DNA of 61,330 nucleotides from contig SHWE01000006.1 in assembly GCA_009693985.1 (NCBI GenBank), positions 1 through 61,330 on the forward strand, read 5' to 3'. Position 1 is the stretch's first letter. Each line of letters starts with the position of its first letter. Under the pieces are notes generated by a model, which made no database searches, was not told the origin of the DNA, and was given only the letters and a program-made list of their open reading frames with translations. This DNA comes from Alphaproteobacteria bacterium (GTDB lineage: Bacteria; Pseudomonadota; Alphaproteobacteria; Micropepsales; Micropepsaceae). Shown here in pieces: positions 1 to 8,548 of the stretch. The translations under genes and the position numbers were made by a program.

Positions 1-494
1 GCCTGATGGCGGCGGCGCAAGGGACGATGAACAATTTCACCTTCGGCAATAGCGCGCACCAATATTACGAGACGATCTGTGGCGGCGCGGGCGCAGGCCC
101 GGATTTCGACGGAGCCAGCGCCGTGCACACGCATATGACGAATACGCGGCTGACCGATCCCGAAGTGCTGGAGACGCGCTTTCCGGTGCTAGTGGAGGAA
201 TTCGCGATACGCCGTGGCTCCGGCGGCAACGGACAAACGCATGGCGGCGACGGCGCGGTGCGCAAAATACGTTTTCGCGAGGCGATGAGCGCGGCCATCC
301 TGTCGAACCGGCGGCGCATGGCACCCTTTGGGCTACATGGCGGCGAGGCGGGCGCGTCGGGGCGCAATTGGGTCGCGCGCGCCGGCGGCGAAGTGGAGAA
401 TTTCGGCGCGACGGCTACGGTGGAGATGAATGCGGGCGATGTCTTCGTCATCGAGACGCCCGGCGGCGGCGGATTTGGGAAAGCGAAACCCTGA
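1..494 (+). CDS. Hydantoinase B/oxoprolinase family protein, C-terminal part
   Basis: The left window edge cuts this gene; the frame is open from base 3 and ends at TGA 492-494. About 163 residues remain. They carry the typical end of the HyuB/5-oxoprolinase B subunit: an AAQGTMNN segment, a Gly-rich [15 protein letters not shown] stretch and the terminal ETPGGGGFG signature. Family members hydrolyse 5-oxoproline or hydantoins with ATP in the cytoplasm, together with a HyuA partner. The DUF969/DUF979 genes right after it are a known 5-oxoproline transporter pair, which favours 5-oxoproline over hydantoins as substrate. That substrate choice is inference from context; the family call is firm. 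Confidence 0.9.
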   Translation, partial: LMAAAQGTMNNFTFGNSAHQYYETICGGAGAGPDFDGASAVHTHMTNTRLTDPEVLETRFPVLVEEFAIRRGSGGNGQTHGGDGAVRKIRFREAMSAAILSNRRRMAPFGLHGGEAGASGRNWVARAGGEVENFGATATVEMNAGDVFVIETPGGGGFGKAKP

Positions 495-496
495 CG

Positions 497-1168
497 ATGT
501 GGCCCTTGCTCGGCATTGTCGTAGTGGTGGCGGGGTTTGCGCTGCGGCTGAACGGGATTCTCGTCGTCGCGGCGGCGGCTCTTGTCACGGGGCTGGCGGC
601 CGGGCTCGATCTTGCGACCGTCATCGCGGCCTTCGGCAAAGCGTTCAACGAGAACCGCTATGTCAGCGTCGCCTTCCTGGTGCTGCCGGTGATCGGCGCG
701 CTCGAACGGGCGGGATTGCAGGAACGCGCGCGGCAGCTGATCGCCAGCCTTAAAGTCGCGACGGCCGGGCGCATCCTCATGCTCTATCTTTTGATCCGCC
801 AGGTCTCGGCGGCGGTGGGGCTTCTGTCGCTAGGCGGCCATGCGACGATGGTGCGGCCGCTGATCGCGCCGATGGCGGAGGCCGCCGCCGAATCGCGCAA
901 CAGCGCGCTTCCGACGCAGATGCGCGAGCGCATCCGCGCCCACGCGGCGGGCGTCGACAATATCGGCGCCTTCTTCGGCGAGGATATTTTCGTCGCCATC
1001 GGGTCGATCCTGCTGATGCGGGGCTTCCTCGAACAGAATGGCGTGCTGGTGGAACCGCTCAGCCTCTCATTATGGGCGATCCCGACCGCGATTGCCGCCT
1101 TCGCGATTCATGCGGCCCGGCTGTTCCTGCTCGAACGCACGCTTCGGGGCACGGAAAAATCGCGATGA
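497..1168 (+). CDS. DUF969 family, 5-oxoproline transporter subunit
   Basis: A 223-residue, strongly hydrophobic integral membrane protein. The start at ATG 497 lies two bases after the stop of the oxoprolinase gene; a longer in-frame extension would run back inside that gene and is unlikely. It opens with two membrane helices (about residues 3-20 and 23-45) and has the conserved NENRYVSVAFLVLPVIG and HAAGVDNIGAFFGEDIF segments of DUF969. In other bacteria DUF969 and DUF979 proteins are encoded together beside 5-oxoprolinase genes and are named subunits of a 5-oxoproline transporter. The stop overlaps the next start by four bases (ATGA), so both subunits are probably made in step. Confidence 0.88.
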   Translation: MWPLLGIVVVVAGFALRLNGILVVAAAALVTGLAAGLDLATVIAAFGKAFNENRYVSVAFLVLPVIGALERAGLQERARQLIASLKVATAGRILMLYLLIRQVSAAVGLLSLGGHATMVRPLIAPMAEAAAESRNSALPTQMRERIRAHAAGVDNIGAFFGEDIFVAIGSILLMRGFLEQNGVLVEPLSLSLWAIPTAIAAFAIHAARLFLLERTLRGTEKSR

Positions 1169-2115
1169 TCGGGCTCGGCGCGGTCTATCTCTTTGCCGGT
1201 CTGGTGTTCGCGGCGGTCGCGGCGGCCAGCGCCCTCGACCGCACCAATAAGCCGCGGTGGTTGAACGCAGGCTTCTGGGGTTTGCTTGCGGCAAGCTTCT
1301 TGTTCGGCGATGTGCTCGGCGATTTCGGCAATGGTGTCCTGGTGCTGTCGCTGGTGGCGGTCGCAGGCTTTGGGCTTGGCATCGGAGCCCTCGCGACCAC
1401 CGGCACCGAAGAACGCCGCGAATCCGCGCGGCGCTTCGGCAACAAACTCTTCTTCATCGCCCTGACGATCCCGGCGATCACCTTGGCGGGCTCGCTCGCG
1501 TTCAAATATGTGTTCGTCGGAGGGGCGCCGCTGGTCGATCCGGCGCAAGTGACGTTGGTGTCGCTGGCGCTCGCGACCATCGTGGCGGCGTTCATTGCGC
1601 GCGCGGTGCTGAAACAGCCCTTCCCCGCCATGTTGCAGGAAGGACGGCGGCTGCTCGATCTGGTGAGCTGGGCGGCGCTGCTGCCGCAGATGCTGGCAGC
1701 GCTGGGCGCCGTGTTCGCGCTGGCGGGCGTCGGCGGCATCGTCGGCGGGCTCGCGGTGCAGGTGATCCCGGGCGAGAGCCCGCTCGCCGCTGTCATCGCT
1801 TACACGGTCGGCATGGCGTTGTTCACCGCGATCATGGGCAATGCCTTCGCGGCCTTTCCGGTGATGACGGCAGGGATCGGCCTGCCGCTCATCGTGACGA
1901 AGTTCGGCGGCGATCCCGCCATCATGGCGGCCATCGGCATGTTGTCGGGTTTCTGCGGTACGTTGACGACGCCGATGGCGGCGAATTTCAATCTGGTGCC
2001 GGTGGCGCTGCTCAATCTTACCGACCGCTATGCCGTCATCAAGGCGCAATTTCCGACCGCGTTGATGGTCCTCTTTGCCAATACGGTGCTGATGTATGCC
2101 ATCGTCTATCGCTGA
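1165..2115 (+). CDS. DUF979 family, 5-oxoproline transporter subunit
   Basis: A 316-residue polytopic membrane protein, partner of the DUF969 protein just upstream. The start at ATG 1165 overlaps the previous stop as ATGA. About nine hydrophobic helices are visible, beginning with GLGAVYLFAGLVFAAVAAAS. The C-terminal third holds conserved glycine-rich segments (GNAFAAFPVMTAGIGLP and CGTLTTPMAANFN) typical of DUF979. The expected role is uptake of pyroglutamate as half of a two-component permease. The end of the gene overlaps the DUF2891 gene by 20 bases in another frame, so the four genes from position 1 form one operon. Confidence 0.88.
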   Translation: MIGLGAVYLFAGLVFAAVAAASALDRTNKPRWLNAGFWGLLAASFLFGDVLGDFGNGVLVLSLVAVAGFGLGIGALATTGTEERRESARRFGNKLFFIALTIPAITLAGSLAFKYVFVGGAPLVDPAQVTLVSLALATIVAAFIARAVLKQPFPAMLQEGRRLLDLVSWAALLPQMLAALGAVFALAGVGGIVGGLAVQVIPGESPLAAVIAYTVGMALFTAIMGNAFAAFPVMTAGIGLPLIVTKFGGDPAIMAAIGMLSGFCGTLTTPMAANFNLVPVALLNLTDRYAVIKAQFPTALMVLFANTVLMYAIVYR

Positions 2116-3082
2116 ACAATTGGACGACGCCCTGGCGGCGCGGTTCGCGAATATCGCGCTCGGCCATGTCGCGCGTGAATTTCCCAATGTGCAGGCGGCG
2201 CCCCGCGAAGTGCATCCGATCTTCTATGGCAGCTATGATTGGCATTCCTGCGTCCATTCCTATTGGCTGCTGGCAACAAGCTTGCGGCTGTTTCCCGAAA
2301 TCAAAGAAGCCGGCGCGATTCACTGGCTGTTCGATAAAGCCTTCACCGAAGAAAGGATCGCTGGCGAGCTTGCCTATCTGGAGCCCGCGACCAAACGCGG
2401 CTTCGAACGGCCCTATGGCTGGGCGTGGCTGCTGATGCTGCAAGCCGAATTGCTGCGCCATGAAAATGATTGGGCGCTTGCCGTGCAACCGCTGGCGTCA
2501 TTGTTCGCCGCGCGCTTTCGCGAGCATTTGCCCAAAGCGACCTATCCGGTGCGCAGCGGCGTCCACAGCAGCACGGCGTTCGCCCTCGCCATCGCGCTCG
2601 AATATGCGGAAGAAGCGGACGATCAAACGCTCGCCGAGCTCATCCGCAAAACCGCGCTCGGCTGGTACGCGAAGGACGCGGATTGCCAAGCGTGGGAGCC
2701 GTCGGGCGAGGATTTCCTCTCGCCCGCGCTCACCGAAGCGCAATGCATGCGCCGCGTGCTCGCAGCCAGCGATTTCCCCGCCTGGCTCGACCGCTTCCTG
2801 CCGCGCCTCGCGCAGCGACAACCCGCCAGCCTGTTCACGCCCGCGATCGTGTCCGACCGCAGCGACGGGCGCATCGTCCATCTCGACGGGCTCAATCTCA
2901 GCCGTGCCTGGGCGTGGGAAAAAATCGCGGATTCGTTACCGTCCGGCGGCCCCGTCGGGACAATCGCGCGGGACACGGCCGAGCAACATCTCGCCGCAAG
3001 CCTTCCTTATATTTCAGGCGATTACATGGGCGAACATTGGCTCGCGAGCTTCGCTTTGTTGGCGCTCCGCCCTGGTCCCTAA
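2096..3082 (+). CDS. DUF2891 domain-containing protein
   Basis: A 328-residue soluble protein starting at ATG 2096, inside the last codons of the DUF979 gene. Early conserved segments are HPIFYGSYDWHSCVHSYW and FERPYGWAWLL, both typical of DUF2891; later come a Ser/His-rich HSSTAFALA stretch and the ending HWLASFALLAL. The alternating aromatic helices suggest an all-alpha toroid fold, but that is only an impression. No signal peptide is visible, so the protein is probably cytosolic. Its function is not established. The tight coupling to a 5-oxoproline transporter and oxoprolinase suggests a role in the same pathway, perhaps processing a pyroglutamyl compound. The length is normal for the family. 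Confidence 0.85.
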   Translation: MPSSIAEQLDDALAARFANIALGHVAREFPNVQAAPREVHPIFYGSYDWHSCVHSYWLLATSLRLFPEIKEAGAIHWLFDKAFTEERIAGELAYLEPATKRGFERPYGWAWLLMLQAELLRHENDWALAVQPLASLFAARFREHLPKATYPVRSGVHSSTAFALAIALEYAEEADDQTLAELIRKTALGWYAKDADCQAWEPSGEDFLSPALTEAQCMRRVLAASDFPAWLDRFLPRLAQRQPASLFTPAIVSDRSDGRIVHLDGLNLSRAWAWEKIADSLPSGGPVGTIARDTAEQHLAASLPYISGDYMGEHWLASFALLALRPGP

Positions 3083-3146
3083 AGGCGCGATGGGATAATT
3101 TCACACCGCCGTGAGTGACCCGTCCGTGTCGCGCGTAGGAGGTGGT

Positions 3147-4736
3147 ATGAGACTGCTCAACAAACTCATCATGCTCGGCCATCGTTATCTTGGCATCGCC
3201 ATCAGCCTTCTGGTGGTGGTGTGGTTCGGCTCGGGCATCGTGATGATGTATGCGGGCGGCATGCCGCGTCTGGCGCCGGAGTTGCGCCTGGAGCGCCTGC
3301 CGGACCTCGACACTTCGCGCGTTCAACTCACCCTCGCCGAAGCCGCCGCCAAGGCGGATTATGACGCCACGGCGGGCTGGAGCGGCGGGCGGGTCAGCCT
3401 GTTGATGCTGATGGATCGCCCGGCCTATCGCTTCACCGGCGGCGCCACCGTGTTCGCCGACAATGGCGAGGTGATGGAGGACGTGAACCTCGCGCAGGCG
3501 ACGACCATCGCCAGCCGGTTCGCCAATGTGCCGGAAAACCAGATACGCCATGTCGGCACGCTGACCTCACCCGATCAATGGACGCTCGGCCAGGGCCGCG
3601 CCATGCCGCAATACAAATTCGCGGTCGACGACGAGGCGGGCACCGAACTCTATGTCCGGGCGAGCGCCGGCGAGGTGACCTTACGCACGACCTCGCAGCA
3701 GCGCTTCTTCGCCTGGATCGGCGTCATCCCGCATTGGCTCTATTTCGCGCCGCTGCGCGTCAACCAGCCGCTCTGGTACGACATCATGGTGTGGACCTCC
3801 TCGCTCGCCTGCGTGCTGGCGATCATGGGTCTGGTGCTGATGGTGACCAAGCTGCGCCGGCCCAAGCCCTTCAAGCTGTCGGCCGCCATTCCCTATACCG
3901 GCTGGATGCGCTGGCACTACATCACCGGCTCGGTGTTCGGCCTCTTCACGCTGACCTGGGCGTTCAGCGGTCTGTTGTCGATGGAGCCTTACACCTGGAC
4001 ACAGGTCGAAGCGGTGTCGATTCCGCGCGACGTCTTCACCGGCGGCGCTCTCGATTTCTCGAAATACGGCAAGGTCGAGCCCGCCGTATGGAACCGCGCG
4101 CTCGAAGGGCGCGGCATCAAGGAAGTCGATTTCACCCGCATTCAGGACGGGCATTATTATCTCGTCCGTCCCGCGCCTCCGGCGGGCGTCGAAGCAGCGC
4201 GGCGCGAGCGGCTGCACCAGCCCTACAATGTGAACGGGCGCGCCGAACCGGATTTGCTGCTGCTCGCCGCCGACACGATGGACGTCAAGCGCGAGGCCTT
4301 CAGCACCGAATCGCTGGTGGCGCGGCTGGAAAAGGGCGTGCCCAATACGCCCATCGTCGAGCAGACGCTGCTGACGGACTACGACAATTACTATTATTCG
4401 CGCGGCCGCATCACGCCGCTGCCGGTGCTACGGGTCAAATTCCAGGACGCGATGCAGACCTGGCTTTATGTCGATCCGAAGCTGAGCCAGCCGCTCGCCT
4501 CCATCAACAAATACAATCGCATCGAACGCTGGGCGTATAATGGCCTGCACAGCCTCGACTTCTCGTTCTGGTACAACAACGCGTCATGGTATTGGGGGAT
4601 GCTGGTGCTGCTGCTGGGCGGCCTCGCATCGAGCCTGATCGGGTTGTGCCTCGGGATCGCGCGGATGCGGCGGGGCGCGGCGCGAAATCTCGGCGCGCTG
4701 GGCAAGCACGGAACCCGGGCCGCACCGGCGGAGTAA
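3147..4736 (+). CDS. PepSY domain membrane protein
   Basis: A 529-residue inner membrane protein. The start at ATG 3147 was chosen over an upstream GTG at 3111 because GGAGG sits a few bases before it. An N-terminal helix (RYLGIAISLLVVVWFGSGI) is followed by a periplasmic PepSY-like region, then IPHWLYFAPLR and a pair of helices near residues 215-240, another helix in the middle (YITGSVFGLFTLTWAFSGLL) and a last one near the C-terminus. This is the plan of the PepSY-associated TM family, often linked to iron-siderophore reduction or peptidase control. No receptor or siderophore gene is nearby, so the role is open. A second family member lies at 47001. Confidence 0.85.
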   Translation: MRLLNKLIMLGHRYLGIAISLLVVVWFGSGIVMMYAGGMPRLAPELRLERLPDLDTSRVQLTLAEAAAKADYDATAGWSGGRVSLLMLMDRPAYRFTGGATVFADNGEVMEDVNLAQATTIASRFANVPENQIRHVGTLTSPDQWTLGQGRAMPQYKFAVDDEAGTELYVRASAGEVTLRTTSQQRFFAWIGVIPHWLYFAPLRVNQPLWYDIMVWTSSLACVLAIMGLVLMVTKLRRPKPFKLSAAIPYTGWMRWHYITGSVFGLFTLTWAFSGLLSMEPYTWTQVEAVSIPRDVFTGGALDFSKYGKVEPAVWNRALEGRGIKEVDFTRIQDGHYYLVRPAPPAGVEAARRERLHQPYNVNGRAEPDLLLLAADTMDVKREAFSTESLVARLEKGVPNTPIVEQTLLTDYDNYYYSRGRITPLPVLRVKFQDAMQTWLYVDPKLSQPLASINKYNRIERWAYNGLHSLDFSFWYNNASWYWGMLVLLLGGLASSLIGLCLGIARMRRGAARNLGALGKHGTRAAPAE

Positions 4737-4746
4737 CCCCCAATGT

Positions 4747-4846
4747 TGTCATGGCCCGGCTTGACCGGGCCATCCACTGCCTGCGCATTTGCGCAGAGAG
4801 GGAATCCTACGCCCGCCTGGATGGCCCGCTGTTGCGGGCCATGACA
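4747..4846. repeat. Intergenic palindromic element with TGTCAT ends
   Basis: The ends are a perfect 12-base inverted repeat: TGTCATGGCCCG at 4747-4758 and CGGGCCATGACA at 4835-4846. Inside the left half there is a second hairpin (GGCCCGG TTGA CCGGGCC type) and a short TGCGCATTTGCGCA palindrome. It fills the space between the PepSY and DUF3016 genes. The outer TGTCAT...ATGACA ends are shared with the elements at 33169 and 46064, although the interior differs. It looks like a REP/RPE-type dispersed palindrome that could also stop transcription from both sides. Confidence 0.75.
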
Positions 4847-4884
4847 TGCGATTCCATAAAATAAAATGGCTCTAGATGAGTAGG

Positions 4885-5412
4885 TCAGCCCGGCGCGGGA
4901 GTGGGCCGCGCGGCGAAGCGCGACTTGAACCAGCGATCCAGCATGACCCGCTCATAGGACAGCGTCCGCGAGCCGCCCGAGCGGAATCCGGAAAAGGTCA
5001 TGTAATTTTGATCGATCAGCACTTCCTCGCCGCTGAGCGGCGCGTCGTTGGGGCGCGTCAGCACATAGCGCAGCCTTATGCGCGGCCAAGTGATCTCGGT
5101 CATCATGCGCACATCGTAGGCATTGAGACTGTACGGATGGTATTCGCCGGCGAGATCGACATTCAGCACGTCGATGGCGATCTGCTCGCCAGGACCGAGA
5201 TAGCGCGTGGCTAATTCCTGGAAGATCTTCTCGAGTTCCTTGACGGTGCGCTCGTAGCGGTGGGCGCCGTAACCGCCATAAAGGCTGGCGTCGTAAAAGC
5301 GCTCCGGCGCGATAAAATTCACCTTCACATCGGCGGCAGTAGCCGCGGATGCTGCGGACGGAAACAGGCCGGCACCGGCCAGGAGAAGCGCCAAACACAG
5401 GGATTTGCGCAT
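4885..5412 (-). CDS. DUF3016 domain-containing secreted protein
   Basis: A 175-residue protein with a clear Sec signal peptide (MRKSLCLALLLAGAGLFPSA, cut near an ASA-A site around residue 24). The start at 5412 is preferred over the ATG six bases upstream because GAAGGA then has normal spacing. After the signal come VKVNFIAPERFYDA and a hydrophilic body ending in GSRTLSYERVMLDRWFK, the usual DUF3016 pattern. Family members are periplasmic or lipoprotein-like proteins of unknown function. The gene stands alone between a palindromic repeat and the formaldehyde dehydrogenase gene on the same strand. The family call rests on recognition of the overall pattern. Confidence 0.8.
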   Translation of the reverse strand: MRKSLCLALLLAGAGLFPSAASAATAADVKVNFIAPERFYDASLYGGYGAHRYERTVKELEKIFQELATRYLGPGEQIAIDVLNVDLAGEYHPYSLNAYDVRMMTEITWPRIRLRYVLTRPNDAPLSGEEVLIDQNYMTFSGFRSGGSRTLSYERVMLDRWFKSRFAARPTPAPG

Positions 5413-5461
5413 CGTCATTCCTTCAGCTCGAAGGTTCGGAGTCCGATCCTAGCACGAATCC

Positions 5462-6571
5462 TCAGTAAAGGACGACCGAGCGGATCGACTTGCCTTCATG
5501 CATGAGATGGAAGGCGTCGTTGATCTTTTCAAGTGGCATGGTGTGGGTGATCAAATCGTCGATATTGATCTTACCTTCCATATACCAATCGACGATTTTG
5601 GGAACGTCGCTGCGGCCCCTGGCGCCGCCGAAGGCGGTCCCTTTCCACACCCGGCCCGTCACCAATTGGAACGGCCGCGTCGCGATCTCCTGCCCGGCCC
5701 CCGCCACGCCGATGATGACGCTCATGCCCCAGCCCTTGTGGCAGCATTCGAGCGCCTGGCGCATCGCCTTCACATTGCCGATGCATTCGAAGCTGTAATC
5801 GGCGCCGCCATTGGTGAGCGCCACCAGATGCGCGACCAGATCGCCCGCGACCTCGCTCGGATTCACGAAATCCGTCATGCCGAGCTTTTGTGCGAGCACG
5901 CGCTTGGAAGGTACCAGGTCGACGCCGACGATCTGCGACGCGCCCGCCATGCGCGCCCCTTGGACGACGTTGAGTCCGATCCCGCCGAGGCCGAAGACGA
6001 CGACGCGCGAGCCCGGCTCGACTTTCGCCGTGTTGATGACGGCGCCTATTCCGGTGGTGACGCCGCAGCCGATGTAACAGACCTTGTCGAAGGGCGCGTC
6101 GGAACGGATTTTCGCCAGCGCGATTTCCGGAAGCACGGTGAAATTCGCGAAGGTCGAGCAGCCCATGTAATGCAGCACGGGCTTGCCCTTGTAGGAGAAG
6201 CGGCTGGTGCCGTCGGGCATGACACCCGCGCCTTGGGTCGGGCGAATCGCCTGGCAGAGATTGGTCTTGGGGTTGAGGCAATATTCGCAGGTGCCGCATT
6301 CGGGCGTGTAGAGCGGGATGACGTGATCGCCGGGTCTCAGCGAGGTAACGCCCTTGCCGACCTCCACCACGATCCCGGCGCCCTCATGCCCAAGGATCAC
6401 GGGAAAGCGCCCTTCCGGATCCTCGCCCGAAAGCGTGAAAGCGTCGGTATGGCACACGCCGGTCGCCTTCAGCTCCACCAGAACCTCGCCGGCGCGCGGG
6501 CCGTCGAGCGTCACATCGACGATCTCCAACGGTCTTCCCACCTCGAAGGCCAATGCGGCTTTCACATTCAT
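5462..6571 (-). CDS. frmA: S-(hydroxymethyl)glutathione dehydrogenase / class III alcohol dehydrogenase
   Basis: A 369-residue zinc-dependent medium-chain dehydrogenase of normal length. Catalytic zinc ligands are Cys40, His62 and the Cys in IGCGVTTG; structural zinc ligands are Cys92, Cys95, Cys98 and Cys106 in the ECGTCEYC region. The Rossmann motif is [14 protein letters not shown]. The enzyme oxidises S-hydroxymethylglutathione to S-formylglutathione with NAD+, detoxifying formaldehyde, and can also reduce S-nitrosoglutathione. The open frame extends further upstream, but the [10 protein letters not shown] start at 6571 matches the family. No S-formylglutathione hydrolase gene is adjacent. 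Confidence 0.96.
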   Translation of the reverse strand: MNVKAALAFEVGRPLEIVDVTLDGPRAGEVLVELKATGVCHTDAFTLSGEDPEGRFPVILGHEGAGIVVEVGKGVTSLRPGDHVIPLYTPECGTCEYCLNPKTNLCQAIRPTQGAGVMPDGTSRFSYKGKPVLHYMGCSTFANFTVLPEIALAKIRSDAPFDKVCYIGCGVTTGIGAVINTAKVEPGSRVVVFGLGGIGLNVVQGARMAGASQIVGVDLVPSKRVLAQKLGMTDFVNPSEVAGDLVAHLVALTNGGADYSFECIGNVKAMRQALECCHKGWGMSVIIGVAGAGQEIATRPFQLVTGRVWKGTAFGGARGRSDVPKIVDWYMEGKINIDDLITHTMPLEKINDAFHLMHEGKSIRSVVLY

Positions 6572-6734
6572 AAGAGGTCCCCCTGCGACCACCCCTGCCC
6601 CCCAATGATCGGCGCAAAGCGCCAAAAACTGCAAGCTCTTAGGGGCGGGTGCGACGTCGGCGAAACCGTCGCAATTCGATCCATGTTCTGCTATTTTGCC
6701 GCCCATAGCCTGTTGCACATAAGGGAGGCAAGGG

Positions 6735-7163
6735 ATGTCAAATCGTTTTGCGATAGCAGTGGCGGCGATGGTCGCGTTGGGAACAGCCTCGGTGACCATG
6801 CAGTCCCAGGCCGCGCCCGCAGGTCTCGACTACGAATTCTTCAAGACCAGGGTTCAGCCCATCTTCGCCAAGGACCGCCCCGGTCATGCGCCCTGCGTCA
6901 TGTGCCATACGGAGGCCAACAATTTCCTGCGGCTGGAGCCGCTGGCGCCCGGCCAGACCACGTGGAACGAAGCGCAGACCCGCAAGCAATTCGAGTCGAT
7001 CTCGAAACTGGTGACGCCTGCGAACCGCGCGGAGAGCCGGCTGCTTATCCACCCGCTGGCGCCTGAAGCCGGCGGCGACCTGTTCCATTCCGGCGGCCGT
7101 CAGTTCATGACCAAGGACGATCCGGACTTCAAGATTCTGGCCCAGTGGGCCGGCGTGCGTTAG
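6735..7163 (+). CDS. Small c-type cytochrome, exported
   Basis: A 142-residue protein with a Sec signal peptide (hydrophobic core about residues 5-20, likely cut after SQA-A near 27). One haem-binding motif is present, C54-V-M-C57-H58. The region [10 protein letters not shown] before it and the following FLRLEP segment resemble the short cytochromes found in planctomycete-type (PSCyt1) proteins. It should be a periplasmic electron carrier. GGGAGG precedes the start at normal spacing. It faces the frmA gene divergently and is followed by a strong hairpin terminator, so it is probably a single-gene unit. The electron donor and acceptor are unknown. Confidence 0.82.
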   Translation: MSNRFAIAVAAMVALGTASVTMQSQAAPAGLDYEFFKTRVQPIFAKDRPGHAPCVMCHTEANNFLRLEPLAPGQTTWNEAQTRKQFESISKLVTPANRAESRLLIHPLAPEAGGDLFHSGGRQFMTKDDPDFKILAQWAGVR

Positions 7164-7183
7164 ACCGCACACTCTAGAATCGA

Positions 7184-7220
7184 AACGGGCCGGGGCTTTC
7201 ACCCCGGCCCGTTCGTTTTT
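7184..7220. terminator. Bidirectional intrinsic terminator
   Basis: A perfect 12-bp stem, AACGGGCCGGGG (7184-7195) with CCCCGGCCCGTT (7202-7213), a 6-base loop and then CGTTTTT. It lies between the cytochrome gene (plus strand) and the YVTN propeller gene (minus strand), which converge here. The T-run serves the plus-strand gene; the stem also starts with AA on the other side, so it may serve both. Confidence 0.9.
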
Positions 7221-7234
7221 GTCAGAACCTCAGA

Positions 7235-8272
7235 TCAATTCGACGCAAGCGTGCCGATGCGCTTCGGCACTTCGCCGACCGGCACCACGGCCTTGATCTT
7301 CTTGGTCTTCATGTCGATCGCGGTGACCGACTTCAGGCCCGAATTGGAGATGTAGATCTGGCCGTCGGAGGTGAACGTCACCCAATTCGCTACCGAGCCG
7401 CCCAGACGCCGTCCCGGGATTTGCAGGTCGGGCAGCATGACGGTGTCGGTCAGCTTCAGGTCCGACGTGTTGTAAACGAACACAGCGTTCTGCGGGATGC
7501 TGGTGACCCACAGCTGCGTGCCGTCCGGCGATACGCCGATGCCGTGCGAGGGCGCGTCTTCGCGGCCCGGATCCATGTCGACGCCCGCCTTGGTGAGCGG
7601 CAGCTTGACGCGAGCGACTTCCTTGCGCGTCGCGACATCGAGAACCGCATAGCCGTCCCACGAAGCAAGCTGGACATAGATGCGCTTCGGCGAGCCGTTT
7701 GCATTGTGCTCGACCGTCATCGGGCGCACGCCCTTGTCGAACTTATGCTCCCAGGCGATCGTCTGCGTCTTGAGGTCGAACATCGTGAACATGCCGGTCT
7801 GCACCGAGCCGCAGAAGGCGTTCAAGCCGTCGGCGCTGGTATAGCAATTGTGCAGGCGGCCCTTGGTCGGGATGGTCTTGGCCACTTCCATCTTCACCGG
7901 ATCGACGATGTCGAGCGCCCCGTCGCCGCGCGCGATGGCGACGACGATGCGGCCGTCCTTGGCGACGGCGATATTGTTCGGGCGGTTCGACAGCTTGATC
8001 TGCTTCAACCGCTTGGCGGTCTTCTGGTCGAACACATCGAGCGAGGCGTCATGTTCGTTGCTGATGTAGACCTTCGTCTTGTCGGGCGAGAACGCGACGC
8101 CATGCGCGCCGAGCATCGGGAAATTCTGCACGACCTTGTTGGTCGCCGAGTCGATGACGTGCACGGAATCGCCCGCGGCGTTGGTCACGTAGACGAGCCC
8201 GGCGGCGGCCGGCAGCGGCGCGAGGCCGAGAAGAAGCACAGAGCATTTCAAGGCGGTTCTCAGAGTCATCAT
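7235..8272 (-). CDS. YVTN/YncE-type beta-propeller protein, secreted
   Basis: A 345-residue protein with a Sec signal peptide (LKCSVLLLGLAPLPAAA). The mature part starts with GLVYVTNAAGDSVHVID and then repeats the YVTN pattern: a beta-propeller repeat of about 42 residues with VYISNEHDASLDVFD, LWVTSIPQNAVFVYN and IYISNSGLKSVTAID. Such proteins are periplasmic scaffolds or sensors and often accompany cytochromes or PQQ enzymes; the neighbouring small cytochrome converges on it but is not in the same operon. AGGAGG lies upstream of ATG 8272. No catalytic residues can be named. Confidence 0.85.
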   Translation of the reverse strand: MMTLRTALKCSVLLLGLAPLPAAAGLVYVTNAAGDSVHVIDSATNKVVQNFPMLGAHGVAFSPDKTKVYISNEHDASLDVFDQKTAKRLKQIKLSNRPNNIAVAKDGRIVVAIARGDGALDIVDPVKMEVAKTIPTKGRLHNCYTSADGLNAFCGSVQTGMFTMFDLKTQTIAWEHKFDKGVRPMTVEHNANGSPKRIYVQLASWDGYAVLDVATRKEVARVKLPLTKAGVDMDPGREDAPSHGIGVSPDGTQLWVTSIPQNAVFVYNTSDLKLTDTVMLPDLQIPGRRLGGSVANWVTFTSDGQIYISNSGLKSVTAIDMKTKKIKAVVPVGEVPKRIGTLASN

Positions 8273-8548
8273 GGGCTGGTAGCTCCTCCTGGCTTGGACA
8301 TCCCGCGAATAGAACCCGGAGCGTAAGTGCAGACCGGGTTTTTCTCAAGGTTGAGCGGGCCCGCGCCTGCGCACGCAATCGTGCGCATCACAGCTTTCAT
8401 TCGCGAATCTCCTCCACCTCGGGGGGTATGCGCTTCCCAGATAATACTAGATATTTATGTGAATATAAATATAACACATGGAGATATTGTTGTAGTTCGG
8501 ATTGCCCGATAGGGTGATGGGAAATAGGGGGCTTAGGGGACTGGCATC
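8273..8548. promoter_or_regulatory. Divergent intergenic region with an AT-rich palindrome
   Basis: This 276-base gap separates the YVTN gene (minus) from the sulfate-exporter-like gene (plus) and should hold promoters for both. It contains the most AT-rich stretch noticed in the window (about 8440-8500). Within it is an 8-base inverted repeat, ATATTTAT at 8451-8458 and ATAAATAT at 8465-8472, separated by six bases. A 12-codon ORF (ATG 8517 to TGA 8552) overlaps the start codon of the downstream gene. No further gene was seen here. Confidence 0.5.

Noticed and set aside
5498-7066. 522-residue plus-strand open frame over the formaldehyde dehydrogenase gene
   Set aside because: It is antisense to a conserved enzyme, has Arg/His/Asp-rich composition without domains, and runs into the cytochrome gene in the wrong frame.
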